NCBI GenBank assembly: GCA_910588375.1
Contig: CAJUQA010000011.1
Coordinates: 1-64,000 of the forward strand
From: an uncultured Odoribacter sp.
Lineage (GTDB): Bacteria; Bacteroidota; Bacteroidia; Bacteroidales; Marinifilaceae
Direction: 5' to 3'
Length of the DNA: 64,000 nucleotides
Part shown: positions 8,824-16,957 of the stretch, one piece after another
How the letters are laid out: each line of letters starts with the position of its first letter
Position numbering within the stretch: the first letter of the stretch is position 1
Notes under the pieces: generated by a model
What the model saw: only the letters and a program-made list of their open reading frames with translations
What the model was told of the DNA's origin: nothing
Databases searched by the model: none
Program-made: the position numbers and the translations under genes

Positions 8824-9216
8824 ATGGCCATTAAAAGAAGCAGTAAGTTAAATCCCAATTTCAACATGTCGTCCATGACGGACATTGTGTTTCTTTTGCT
8901 GATTTTTTTCCTGGTGACTTCCACGCTGGTAAATCCGAATGCACTGAAACTGTTACTGCCCAAGAGCACGAACCAGCTTACCAACCGGAAATCGGTCACT
9001 GTGTCCATCGACCAGAACCGGGTCTATTATTTCAATGCCAAGGTAACCCCTTTCACCCTGCTGGAAAACAAAATCGTCGACGCGCTAAAGAATGCGGATG
9101 ATCCCTGTATCAATATCCAGGCAGAAAAATCCGTCCCCATCGAATATGTGGTGAGGGTTATGAATATTGCCAAAAATCACGGCTACAAATCTATTCTTGC
9201 CACTGATCCGGAATAG
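8824..9216 (+). CDS. exbD: ExbD/TolR-family protein
   Basis: Partner of ExbB, with one membrane helix and a periplasmic domain. The 130 residues hold a short cytoplasmic start, the signature FNMSSMTDIVFLLLIFFLV, in which the membrane aspartate (D in MTDIVF) is the residue that carries protons in ExbD/TolR, and a periplasmic part of about 90 residues with the typical fold. Cotranscribed with exbB. The cluster lacks TonB and a peptidoglycan-binding Pal, unlike standard TonB or Tol clusters, and is instead followed by a lipoprotein and a barrel. Confidence 0.92.
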   Translation: MAIKRSSKLNPNFNMSSMTDIVFLLLIFFLVTSTLVNPNALKLLLPKSTNQLTNRKSVTVSIDQNRVYYFNAKVTPFTLLENKIVDALKNADDPCINIQAEKSVPIEYVVRVMNIAKNHGYKSILATDPE

Positions 9217-9409
9217 CCTTTCCTGAAAATTTCCCGTAAAAGGACCATCCCCGCCTGCACACAGAGAATTTTTTTCTTGTGTGTTAATCATGTTTTATTA
9301 AAATCTGCAACCATTTCCAAAATAATGACGTATACGCTTGTACTATGTAAAAACGATTATCAAAAACGGATATTTTTTGCAAAAATTGTTAAACTAAAAC
9401 AAACTAAGT

Positions 9410-10075
9410 ATGAAACGTTTATTATTTTTACTACTAACCGGATTGTTTGCGCAATTGTTAGTATCCTGTTATCCGGAAGGAGCAGATGATACGGAAGATT
9501 ATGACGTTGCCATGACAACTTACGACCGTGACAAGGATGCCAGTTATTTTGCCGGTCTGAAAACTTTCTCCATGCCCGACACGATTGTGTATTTCGTGAG
9601 CAAACAGGATGATATCACCGGAGATCATCAATTTGATGAAAGCATTCTGCAACTGATTGAAAAACAGTTTACCGACTTAGGATATCAACGCATCGCCGGT
9701 TCGGAAAGCACTCCTCCTGATTTTGTCGTGACGGTATCGGCTTTTGCGAATGTCAATTACTATTTTGTGAACAATAACTGGTATGATTACTGGAACTGGT
9801 ATGACGGCTGGTATTGGTATAACTGGAATTTCGGCCCGAACTGGGGACCTTATTATCCGTGGGCGCCGGTAAGTATCCTATCCTACCGTTCCGGCTCTAT
9901 TGTTATCGACATGCTCGACCCAGACAATGTGGTGGAGGCCAGCAATAAGATTCCGGTGATATGGAGCGGTATTGTCGACGGGGTTATCGCCGGCAGCCAA
10001 AGTTCTATTTTGCAGCGGGCCGACAAACAGATCAAACAATGTTTTGCCCAGTCTCCTTATTTAGGTACGAAATAA
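9410..10075 (+). CDS. DUF4136-type lipoprotein with a Trp/Tyr-rich segment
   Basis: Exported lipoprotein: signal peptide 1-19 with lipobox LVSC and acylated Cys20. The body fits the DUF4136 pattern (an early YFAGLKTFSMPD block, then an LIEKQFTDLGYQR helix and a C-terminal AGSQSSILQRADKQIKQCF region). Residues 116-151 are striking: 8 Trp and 9 Tyr in 36 positions, with Asn and Asp between them. The function of DUF4136 proteins is not known. It is 193 bases after exbD and 45 bases before the barrel gene, so it may be cotranscribed with both. Confidence 0.8.
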   Translation: MKRLLFLLLTGLFAQLLVSCYPEGADDTEDYDVAMTTYDRDKDASYFAGLKTFSMPDTIVYFVSKQDDITGDHQFDESILQLIEKQFTDLGYQRIAGSESTPPDFVVTVSAFANVNYYFVNNNWYDYWNWYDGWYWYNWNFGPNWGPYYPWAPVSILSYRSGSIVIDMLDPDNVVEASNKIPVIWSGIVDGVIAGSQSSILQRADKQIKQCFAQSPYLGTK

Positions 10076-10120
10076 TCCCTTTTGATTTAAGATAAACAGT
10101 AGAATAAAAATACCACGACT

Positions 10121-10750
10121 ATGAAAAAATTATTAATAATCGCCATAGTTCTGTTCGGAATGAGCCCTTTGGTGAAAGCTCAGATGCTCAATCTCAATTA
10201 TCAGATAAGCGTTCCGCTCGGAGACTTGAAAGATTTCACGGACAAAGCCAGTTTCAGAGGTATGGATCTGGAATACCACAAATTCATTACGGAACGTTTT
10301 TCTATGGGAACCGCCATCGGATGGAATGTGTTTTATCAGGATAAGAACCACGCAACGGGCGATTTCCGTTTCAAGGGGAACGATAATCTCTATACGATGA
10401 CCGGCAATCAGTACAGATATGTAAACACCGTACCCCTGACGCTCATAGGCCGCTACTTTTTAACAGACGGAACCTCTGCCGTTCAGCCTTTCTTAGGCTT
10501 AGGAGCCGGTGCCCGCTGGACGGAAAAACGTCTGGAAATAGGGCAATACACCTCCACTCTTTCCCGGTGGCAATTCACATTTGCTCCGGAAATCGGCATG
10601 CTTGTACCTTTCAATGATCAGGTAGCCCTTAATGTGGGTGCCCGTTACAGTTACGGAACGAAAGCTTCCCACGGAAGGATTCCGGAATTCCAGAGTTTCA
10701 CATTCAGTATCGGTTTGGTATTGATGTCAAACAACAAGACGGCCGAGTAA
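10121..10750 (+). CDS. Small outer-membrane beta-barrel protein
   Basis: The 209 residues start with a clear signal peptide (MKKLLIIAIVLFGMSPLVKA, cleavage before Q21). The rest has alternating short strands, Gly/Tyr-rich turns (FLGLGAGARW, NVGARYSYG) and ends in a strand rich in aromatic and aliphatic residues, as in OmpA- or OmpW-sized barrels of eight strands. I cannot name the family. It closes the exbB-exbD-lipoprotein-barrel set and is followed at once by a strong terminator. Confidence 0.75.
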   Translation: MKKLLIIAIVLFGMSPLVKAQMLNLNYQISVPLGDLKDFTDKASFRGMDLEYHKFITERFSMGTAIGWNVFYQDKNHATGDFRFKGNDNLYTMTGNQYRYVNTVPLTLIGRYFLTDGTSAVQPFLGLGAGARWTEKRLEIGQYTSTLSRWQFTFAPEIGMLVPFNDQVALNVGARYSYGTKASHGRIPEFQSFTFSIGLVLMSNNKTAE

Positions 10751-10770
10751 AAGGAGTTTTCCTCTATCAT

Positions 10771-10797
10771 AACCGGATCCAAAAGATCCGGTTTTTT
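10771..10797 (+). terminator. Terminator after the barrel gene
   Basis: Stem AACCGGATC / GATCCGGTT with a CAAAA loop, followed by TTTTTATTTTT. Located 20 bases past the stop codon. Confidence 0.92.
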
Positions 10798-10837
10798 ATT
10801 TTTCCCCTTGTATTTCTTTAAATGCCGCCACATTTAC

Positions 10838-10845
10838 TATATTTG
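10838..10845 (+). promoter_or_regulatory. -7 element of the fucosidase gene
   Basis: TATATTTG 22 bases before the ATG at 10868. No good -33 TTTG is seen at the normal distance (TTTA at 10817-10820, 17 bases away). Confidence 0.5.
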
Positions 10846-10867
10846 CATAAAATCAACAAAAATTATT

Positions 10868-12931
10868 ATGCATACCAATTTTGTACTTTTGGCGGCAGGA
10901 TTGTTTCTGTGTCATGCCTGCAAGCAAACTCCCGCTCCGGAAGCGGTTTTACCCGTTCCGACCCAAAATCAGATCGAATGGCAAAAAATGGAGAATTATG
11001 CTTTTGTCCATTTCGGCTTGAACACGTTCAACGACCTGGAATGGGGCTATGGCAACACTCCCGCTTCCACGTTCAATCCCACCGACCTGGATTGCGAACA
11101 ATGGGTACGCATAATTAAAGCCGCCGGACTGAAAGGTGTCATGCTGACGGCCAAACACCACGACGGTTTTTGCCTCTGGCCTTCCCGGTATACGGAATAC
11201 AGCGTAAAAAATTCTCCCTGGAAAAACGGTCAGGGAGATATGGTGAAGGAGCTTTCCGAGGCCTGCAAAAAACACGGATTGAAATTCGGTATTTACCTGT
11301 CACCCTGGGACCGGAACCATGCCGAATACGGCCGTCCCGAATACGTGACCTATTTCCACAATCAGATGAAAGAGTTGCTCACCAATTACGGCGAGCTTTT
11401 TGAATATTGGTTTGACGGCGCCAACGGCGGCGACGGCTGGTATGGAGGAGCCAACGAACGCCGCAATATAGACGCCCGGACGTATTACCGCTATGAAGAT
11501 GCCCGCAAAACCATCAACGAGTTGCAACCGAAGGCCGTTATTTTCGGCGGTACCTGTGCCGATATTCGCTGGATTGGCAATGAAGAAGGCTGGGCAGGCG
11601 AAACGAACTGGAGTATGTTTAACGAAGAGAAAGGCGGCAAGCTGACAGAAGGGATGCCGGACGGAACCCAATGGGAACCGGGCGAATGTGATGTATCCAT
11701 CCGTCCGGGATGGTTTTATCATGCCCGTGAAGACCATCAGGTGCGCAGTCTTTCCCATTTGGTCGATTTGTATTACCGCAGTGTGGGCCACAATGCCAAT
11801 TTCCTTTTAAATTTTCCCGTTGCCTTGAATGGGAAAATCCATCCGTCAGATTCCGCCCGTGCTATTGAGTGGCGAAAGACTATCGACGAGGAACTTCGCA
11901 CCAATCTGCTGGCCAATGCCAAAGCGGCTGCCGATAATCACCGGGGAAATTCTTCCAAATATGCACCCCAAAATGTCACAGACGGAGATTGGGATACTTA
12001 TTGGGCTACGGACGACAGTGTGCACCACGGCACCATCACTTTGACATTCCCGCAAAAACAAGCCGTCAACCGTTTGATGATTCAGGAGTATATTCCTTTG
12101 GGACAACGCGTTATCTCTTTCCACGTCGAATATTTAAACGACGGGAAATGGCAGCCTGTCGAGACGGCCGAAAAAATGACGACCGTAGGCTATAAACGCC
12201 TCCTGAGGTTCAAGACCGCCGAAGCGGAGCAAATAAGAATCTGTTTCGAAAAAGCGAGAGGTCCGCTGTGTATCAATAATATCGAGGCATTTTTGGCACC
12301 GGTGTTACTGGAAGAACCCCGCATTTCCCGCAACGGAAAAAATGAAATCCTGTTGAGAGCCGGAGACCGGGAATCCACCATTTATTATACGACGGACGGC
12401 AGCGAGCCCACTTCCGAATCTGCATTGTATAATCCGTCCCAACCTTTTGTCATGGCGCAGAAAGGAGTGATCAAAGCTATAAGCTATGATTCCCAGACAG
12501 GCAAGCAAAGCCCCGTTTCTATAAAATACCTGGACATTCCCGCTACGGAATTTAGCGTCAGCTATCCCCAAAAAGCAGCCCAAAATTCAAAGGCCATGTT
12601 CGACGGGAACGGTTATTCGGCGTTTTATCTCCCGGCGGAAGCCAAACAGGAAATCGAAATCAATCTGGGCAAGGTCTACGAATTGAAAGGTTTCACCTAC
12701 ACCCCCGACCAGAGCCGCTGGGGAGGCGGGGTGATTACCCATTACGAGTTTTATGTCGGCAAGCAATTGGTAGCTTCGGGTGAGTTCTCCAATATCAAAA
12801 ACAACCCGATTGAACAAACTGTCACATTCGCTCCGGTAAAAGGCAAAACTGTCAGACTGGTCGCCAAGAATATGGTAAACGGCAAAAGAGCGGGTATCGG
12901 GGAATTTTCTATTCTTACTGTTGATAAATAA
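10868..12931 (+). CDS. Alpha-L-fucosidase (GH29) lipoprotein with carbohydrate-binding domains
   Basis: Predicted periplasmic or surface fucosidase releasing terminal L-fucose from glycans. From the ATG at 10868 there are 687 residues: a lipoprotein-type signal ending near Cys18; a GH29 barrel (about 35-360) with the HHDGF block (97-101) and the catalytic Asp183 in YWFDGANGG; a discoidin-like F5/8C domain (about 365-485); a chitobiase-C-terminal-like module with the TIYYTTDGSEPT motif (about 500-560); and a second discoidin-like domain (about 575-685). Stands alone between two terminators, not in a polysaccharide locus. The in-frame codons before 10868 overlap the promoter and were excluded. 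Confidence 0.93.
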   Translation: MHTNFVLLAAGLFLCHACKQTPAPEAVLPVPTQNQIEWQKMENYAFVHFGLNTFNDLEWGYGNTPASTFNPTDLDCEQWVRIIKAAGLKGVMLTAKHHDGFCLWPSRYTEYSVKNSPWKNGQGDMVKELSEACKKHGLKFGIYLSPWDRNHAEYGRPEYVTYFHNQMKELLTNYGELFEYWFDGANGGDGWYGGANERRNIDARTYYRYEDARKTINELQPKAVIFGGTCADIRWIGNEEGWAGETNWSMFNEEKGGKLTEGMPDGTQWEPGECDVSIRPGWFYHAREDHQVRSLSHLVDLYYRSVGHNANFLLNFPVALNGKIHPSDSARAIEWRKTIDEELRTNLLANAKAAADNHRGNSSKYAPQNVTDGDWDTYWATDDSVHHGTITLTFPQKQAVNRLMIQEYIPLGQRVISFHVEYLNDGKWQPVETAEKMTTVGYKRLLRFKTAEAEQIRICFEKARGPLCINNIEAFLAPVLLEEPRISRNGKNEILLRAGDRESTIYYTTDGSEPTSESALYNPSQPFVMAQKGVIKAISYDSQTGKQSPVSIKYLDIPATEFSVSYPQKAAQNSKAMFDGNGYSAFYLPAEAKQEIEINLGKVYELKGFTYTPDQSRWGGGVITHYEFYVGKQLVASGEFSNIKNNPIEQTVTFAPVKGKTVRLVAKNMVNGKRAGIGEFSILTVDK

Positions 12932-12955
12932 AGAGTGGAAGAAGTAAAAAAGTGG

Positions 12956-13000
12956 AAAAGTTGAAACGGTTGGAGAAAGGCTCCGTTTCAACTTTTCTTA
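12956..13000 (+). terminator. Terminator after the fucosidase gene
   Basis: A 14-base-pair stem (12956-12969 with 12983-12996) followed by a T-rich stretch. It starts 25 bases after the stop codon. Confidence 0.85.
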
Positions 13001-13011
13001 TACTTTTCCTT

Positions 13012-13131
13012 GGGGTTTCCCTCCATCACCTCCGAGTCAACTGCGACGTAGGTGCGGACCAACACCGCCCGGTGGCGCAAGTGATGCGTTGCTACGTCGC
13101 AAGTGCTACGCCGTTCTATGAGAGAAACCCC
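13012..13131. other. Structured intergenic element with nested inverted repeats
   Basis: An outer 8-base inverted repeat GGGGTTTC / GAAACCCC (13012-13019, 13124-13131) encloses a perfect 10-base repeat TGCGACGTAG / CTACGTCGCA (13042-13051, 13092-13101), which itself encloses a CACC-GCCC-GGTG hairpin (13063-13074). The block is more GC-rich than its surroundings and lies between the convergent fucosidase and hydrolase genes, after the fucosidase terminator. A 76-codon frame covers it but has no protein-like character. It could be a small mobile palindromic repeat or a non-coding RNA; I cannot tell which. Confidence 0.55.
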
Positions 13132-13208
13132 TGGGCATCCCCTGACTATTTTATGAGAAAAGGGGAAATAGCTGGAAACTAAAAAAGAGGGAAAGGACGG
13201 TCCGGCTT

Positions 13209-14225
13209 TTAATAGCTCAACCGCACCAGTACCCCTTTATGGTCTGTCGGCCACACGCCCAACGGCTCAATAAAGGTATCTTCCGTATTTTCCTGCATTC
13301 GCATGCTGTTACGTATGGAGCCCCGTGGTCCGAATATATTCGCTTGCAACAGGCTCAATCCTTTTTGGGGATAGTAATAAATAAAATCAATTCTTTCCCG
13401 TTCATCGGCATCCGGTGTCCAGGTCAAGCGTGACACTTCCGTATCTTTGCTATCTGCCGGATAGGTATAGCCCGGATTTTTCACCGGATCCGGATATATT
13501 TCCCGATAAGCGTCCTTGTATCCGGCCTCTGTCAACAGGGTGCTCACCGTCCAGGGAATCACCACTCCCCGATGGTCGGCACTGTCTTTAGTGGCTTCGG
13601 TCCAATCCAAATGGGAAGGCTCGTTAAAATCGCCTCCGATAAACACCAGATGTCCCTGTGCCGTTTCTTTTGCTGCATCGGCAATAAACAACCGGATGGC
13701 ATCATCCCGCTGCGACGCCACGTTATCAGCCAAAAGACTGGCAACAACGGTGTCCGGTTCCATTTTATCCCAGGTGGAACCGTCATATCCCCTCACCCGG
13801 TAGTAGGCACAATTCCGGTAATCCAAGTGGGCCGTATAGACACACACCCGCTTACCTTCCCAGTCGGCAGTCAATTTATAAATGCTTCCATGGTCGCCGT
13901 TTTCCGGAAAAATAACGGCGCTGTCCACTATCGGATATTTGCTCAAGAGTCCGGAATCGTACGAATAGAAAGAGTAATACGTTTTTCCTCTCTCTTTGAG
14001 TGAAGCCACTATCCGGTCGCAAAAACGGGTACCTTTGTAGTTCCTTACTTCGCTCAACATGACAAAATCGGCATCCGCCCGCGCCAGTTCATCCGCGAGA
14101 GCCTCATAACCGTTCTTCACCATCACTCCCTCCTGCCAGATGTTCAGTTGCAGAAGCCTGAGTTCCTTTTCCTGCTTACATCCCCATAAGCACAAGACCA
14201 AAAATACAATACCAATTAATTTCAT
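13209..14225 (-). CDS. Exported endonuclease/exonuclease/phosphatase-fold lipoprotein
   Basis: The 338 residues begin with a lipoprotein signal (LCLWGC, Cys16), so the enzyme acts outside the cytoplasm. The body is the DNase I-like EEP fold: an early LLQLNIWQEG block, the metal-binding Glu in VMLSEVRNY, a YTAHLDYR His block, GGDFNEPSH with Asp and Asn, and the catalytic PTDHKGV near the end. Substrates of the fold include nucleic acids, phosphoinositides and sphingomyelin; nothing here decides between them. It converges on the fucosidase gene and lies 83 bases downstream of tRNA-Trp on the same strand. Confidence 0.85.
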   Translation of the reverse strand: MKLIGIVFLVLCLWGCKQEKELRLLQLNIWQEGVMVKNGYEALADELARADADFVMLSEVRNYKGTRFCDRIVASLKERGKTYYSFYSYDSGLLSKYPIVDSAVIFPENGDHGSIYKLTADWEGKRVCVYTAHLDYRNCAYYRVRGYDGSTWDKMEPDTVVASLLADNVASQRDDAIRLFIADAAKETAQGHLVFIGGDFNEPSHLDWTEATKDSADHRGVVIPWTVSTLLTEAGYKDAYREIYPDPVKNPGYTYPADSKDTEVSRLTWTPDADERERIDFIYYYPQKGLSLLQANIFGPRGSIRNSMRMQENTEDTFIEPLGVWPTDHKGVLVRLSY

Positions 14226-14308
14226 TTCACTCTGTTCTATGTAATTGTTCGACTATATCCGATGACCGCACTGCAACAAAAAAGGCAGCGGTCTGACCTC
14301 TGCCTTTG

Positions 14309-14381
14309 CACGGAAGGAGGGGCTCGAACCCCCGACAGCCGGTTTTGGAGACCGGTACTCTACCAACTGAGCTACTTCCGT
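14309..14381 (-). tRNA. tRNA-Trp (CCA anticodon)
   Basis: Reading the minus strand, a 7-base-pair acceptor stem (ACGGAAG / CTTCCGT) with discriminator G, a D arm with AGTTGGTAGA, an anticodon stem ACCGG/CCGGC-type with loop CTCCAAA giving anticodon CCA, and a T arm with TTCGAGC. The 3' CCA is not encoded. Just one such gene is seen in the window. Confidence 0.95.
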
Positions 14382-14392
14382 TTTTCGCGCTG

Positions 14393-14424
14393 CAAAGGAA
14401 AACAAAGTTTTACAAAGAAACAAA
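14393..14424 (-). promoter_or_regulatory. Promoter of tRNA-Trp
   Basis: On the minus strand TTTG (14421-14424), 20 bases, TTCCTTTG (14393-14400), seven of eight matches to TAnnTTTG, placed 12 bases before the tRNA. Confidence 0.55.
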
Positions 14425-14456
14425 AAAAAGCACGGAAAGTTTATCCGATGGAGAAA

Positions 14457-15470
14457 TTACACTATATTCACTTCCGGCTCTAACCAGACGTTGAATTTCA
14501 GGAAAACGCTTTTTTTGATTTCGTTGGCCAAACGCACAATTTCAATTCCGGTGGCGTTTCCTTTATTAATCAGTACCAGTGCCTGTTTGTCATGTACACC
14601 GGCCTGTCTGAGCGCTTTTCCTTTCCACCCGGCTTGTTCTATGAGCCAGCCGGCAGCCAGTTTGGCCGTCCCGTCTTCCAAGGGATACAAAGGCATGGCC
14701 GGATATTTTTCTTTCATCTCCTGTGCCACTGTGTCGGAGACCACCGGATTTTTAAAGAAGCTCCCGGCGTTGGGGAAGACGTTCACATCGGGAAGTTTGG
14801 CCTTCCGAATCCGGATAACGGCCTGCCGGACAGCTTGGAGGCTTACTTCTCCCCCGGCTTGTTCAATCTCGGCCCTTATGCTTCCGTAATCGAGTCTGAA
14901 ATGCGCTTTTTTATTCAAGCGGAAAATAACGGCCGTGATGATGTATTTATTTTTCCACTGGTGTTTGAAAATACTGTCCCGGTAGGCAAAACAGCAGTCC
15001 GCAGCCGACAGGGTCACCTGCGCAGCCGCCTGAATATCGACGGCTTCCACTTCATAAATGGTATCCGCCGCTTCCATCCCATAGGCTCCCAGGTTCTGAA
15101 CCGGCGAGGCCCCGACATGACCGGGTATCAGTGATAAATTTTCAACACCGGCAAAACCGTTCTCCACCGCCCATGCCACAAAATCATCCCACACGACTCC
15201 CGCCCCTGCTTTCACCCACACATGTTCCCCTTCTTCACGGACAATTTCCATTCCCTGTATGGTCGGATATATCACGGTGCCGTCAAAGTCTTCCGTAAAC
15301 AGGAAATTGCTTCCCCCTCCCAGTAACAGGATTTTTTCCGGCGGCAGGTCGTAGGATGCCGCCAGTTCCAAAAAATCTTCCGCCGAGTCGCTCTCTATGA
15401 AGTAATTGCACCGGCAATCCAACCCAAAGGTGTTGTGTTGCCGCAAGTTGAAATCTTTTTCTATTCTCAT
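14457..15470 (-). CDS. murB: UDP-N-acetylmuramate dehydrogenase
   Basis: FAD enzyme that reduces the enolpyruvyl group of UDP-GlcNAc-enolpyruvate with NADPH, giving UDP-MurNAc for peptidoglycan. From the ATG at 15470 (MRIEKDFNLRQHNTFG) it has 337 residues, matching the E. coli-type (type I) enzyme. Visible are the N-terminal NTF block, the FAD motif LLGGGSNFLF, the LIPGHVGASPVQNLGAYG block, the YRDSIFK region with the Tyr loop specific to type I, and FPNAGSFFKNP with the catalytic Ser. The frame runs open 75 codons further upstream, but that part overlaps the divergent promoter and gene and is not MurB-like. Confidence 0.96.
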   Translation of the reverse strand: MRIEKDFNLRQHNTFGLDCRCNYFIESDSAEDFLELAASYDLPPEKILLLGGGSNFLFTEDFDGTVIYPTIQGMEIVREEGEHVWVKAGAGVVWDDFVAWAVENGFAGVENLSLIPGHVGASPVQNLGAYGMEAADTIYEVEAVDIQAAAQVTLSAADCCFAYRDSIFKHQWKNKYIITAVIFRLNKKAHFRLDYGSIRAEIEQAGGEVSLQAVRQAVIRIRKAKLPDVNVFPNAGSFFKNPVVSDTVAQEMKEKYPAMPLYPLEDGTAKLAAGWLIEQAGWKGKALRQAGVHDKQALVLINKGNATGIEIVRLANEIKKSVFLKFNVWLEPEVNIV

Positions 15471-15502
15471 GGTGTATGCGTTAAAACTTTTCCCTCCCCG
15501 CC

Positions 15503-15535
15503 GTTGTCCGGGCTTCCCCTTTTTCGCTATATTTG
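15503..15535 (+). promoter_or_regulatory. Promoter of the m5C methyltransferase gene
   Basis: GTTG (15503-15506), 21 bases, TATATTTG (15528-15535), then the ATG 18 bases later at 15553. Its position rules out the longer upstream frame from 15406. Confidence 0.6.
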
Positions 15536-15552
15536 CACACAAATATAGAATT

Positions 15553-16929
15553 ATGTCTTTACATGGACAACTTACCCTGAATAATCTTCCTGCTGCTTTT
15601 GTCAACCGGATGCGGAAACAATTGTCCGATGTCTCCGATTTTCTGGAGGCGCTGCAAAGTGTTTCACCTGTCAGCGTGCGGTTGAATCCGGCCAAGTTGC
15701 CTTTTCCGGAAACTCCCTTTTTTAGCGGTCGGCCGATGTCGGAGGTTGACTGGTGCCGGCATGCGTATTATTTAGAACAGCGTCCTGTTTTTACCCTCGA
15801 CCCGTGCCTGCATGCAGGAGGTTATTATGTGCAGGAGGCTTCTTCCATGTTTTTGGATGTGATTTTACAACAGGTCCTTCCACAACATCCGGTACGGGTT
15901 TTGGATTTGTGTGCGGCACCCGGCGGGAAGTCCACGCTGTTGTCTTCGGCATTGCCCGCCGGAAGTCTGCTGGTGGCCAATGAGGTTATTCGTACAAGGG
16001 CTTCCGTTCTGAAAGAGAATCTCATCAAATGGGGAGCCGACAATGTGGTGGTTACACAAAATGATCCGGCCCATTTTTCCTGTCTCCGGAATTGTTTTGA
16101 CCTCGTCTTGGTGGATGCCCCCTGTTCGGGAGAAGGCATGTTCCGAAAGGATGAAAAATCGGTAAGCGAGTGGAGTGAACGCAATTTGCAGTTGTGTAGT
16201 GAAAGACAACAACGGATTCTCAAAGACGTCTGGCATACACTCAAACCCGGCGGCTATCTCATATACAGCACGTGTACCTATAATCCGGGGGAGAATGAGG
16301 AGATTCTCCAATGGTTGCTGGAGCGATACGAGGCACGGAGTGTCGATGTCTCTCACTTTTTGGGGGATTCGCTTTTTCACACGCCTCACGGATACCAGTT
16401 TTATCCGCATAAAATCAAAGGAGAAGGATTTTTTATCGGTGTCGTACAAAAGCTGGAGGAGGAGGAAGACGCTCCCCGGGCGAAAAAAGAGAAAAAAGTT
16501 TCTGTCCGCCTGCCGGAGGAGTTGCGGAATTTGCTACCGCACGAGAAAGAGTTTTCAGTCTACAATGCCGAAAATGTACTGGGCGTGATCCCGGCCCCGC
16601 ATGCGGAATTTATCTCCCTGCTCGATAAACACCTGAATGTCTTGTATAAAGGTTGCGAACTGGCGGAAATCAACGGCAGGAAATTTAAAATGCAACCGGC
16701 ACTGGCTTTGTACCGGTATTTGGACAAGACTCAGGTTGTATGCAAGGATTGCGACACTGAAAGTGCTTTGCGCTATCTGAAGAAAGAGGATATTTCCACC
16801 GAGGCTCCGGCCGGTTCATGGGTGCTGATTACCCACAACAGTATCGGTCTGGGCTGGGGGAAGAGTCTGGGCAGCAGGCTGAATAATTATTATCCCAAGG
16901 AATGGCGTATCCGGATGTCCACCGAATGA
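15553..16929 (+). CDS. RNA m5C methyltransferase (NOL1/NOP2/Sun, RsmF-like)
   Basis: S-adenosylmethionine-dependent cytosine-C5 methyltransferase of rRNA or tRNA. From the ATG at 15553 it has 458 residues. The SAM motif LDLCAAPGGKST (about 119-130), PCSGEGMF with Cys191 and STCTYNPGENEE with the catalytic Cys241 are all in place. The C-terminal part (about 300-458) fits the extra PUA-like domain of the YebU/RsmF group, ending in a WVLITHNSIGLGWGK block. This supports 16S rRNA as target, but the exact base cannot be read from sequence. Divergent from murB; prmA follows after 28 bases. Confidence 0.9.
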   Translation: MSLHGQLTLNNLPAAFVNRMRKQLSDVSDFLEALQSVSPVSVRLNPAKLPFPETPFFSGRPMSEVDWCRHAYYLEQRPVFTLDPCLHAGGYYVQEASSMFLDVILQQVLPQHPVRVLDLCAAPGGKSTLLSSALPAGSLLVANEVIRTRASVLKENLIKWGADNVVVTQNDPAHFSCLRNCFDLVLVDAPCSGEGMFRKDEKSVSEWSERNLQLCSERQQRILKDVWHTLKPGGYLIYSTCTYNPGENEEILQWLLERYEARSVDVSHFLGDSLFHTPHGYQFYPHKIKGEGFFIGVVQKLEEEEDAPRAKKEKKVSVRLPEELRNLLPHEKEFSVYNAENVLGVIPAPHAEFISLLDKHLNVLYKGCELAEINGRKFKMQPALALYRYLDKTQVVCKDCDTESALRYLKKEDISTEAPAGSWVLITHNSIGLGWGKSLGSRLNNYYPKEWRIRMSTE

Positions 16930-16957
16930 AAGAAGAATTTTCACAAACAGATAAACT

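Noticed and set aside
12952..13182. A 76-codon frame over the structured element
   Set aside because: It starts inside the fucosidase terminator and runs through the inverted repeats; composition is not protein-like.
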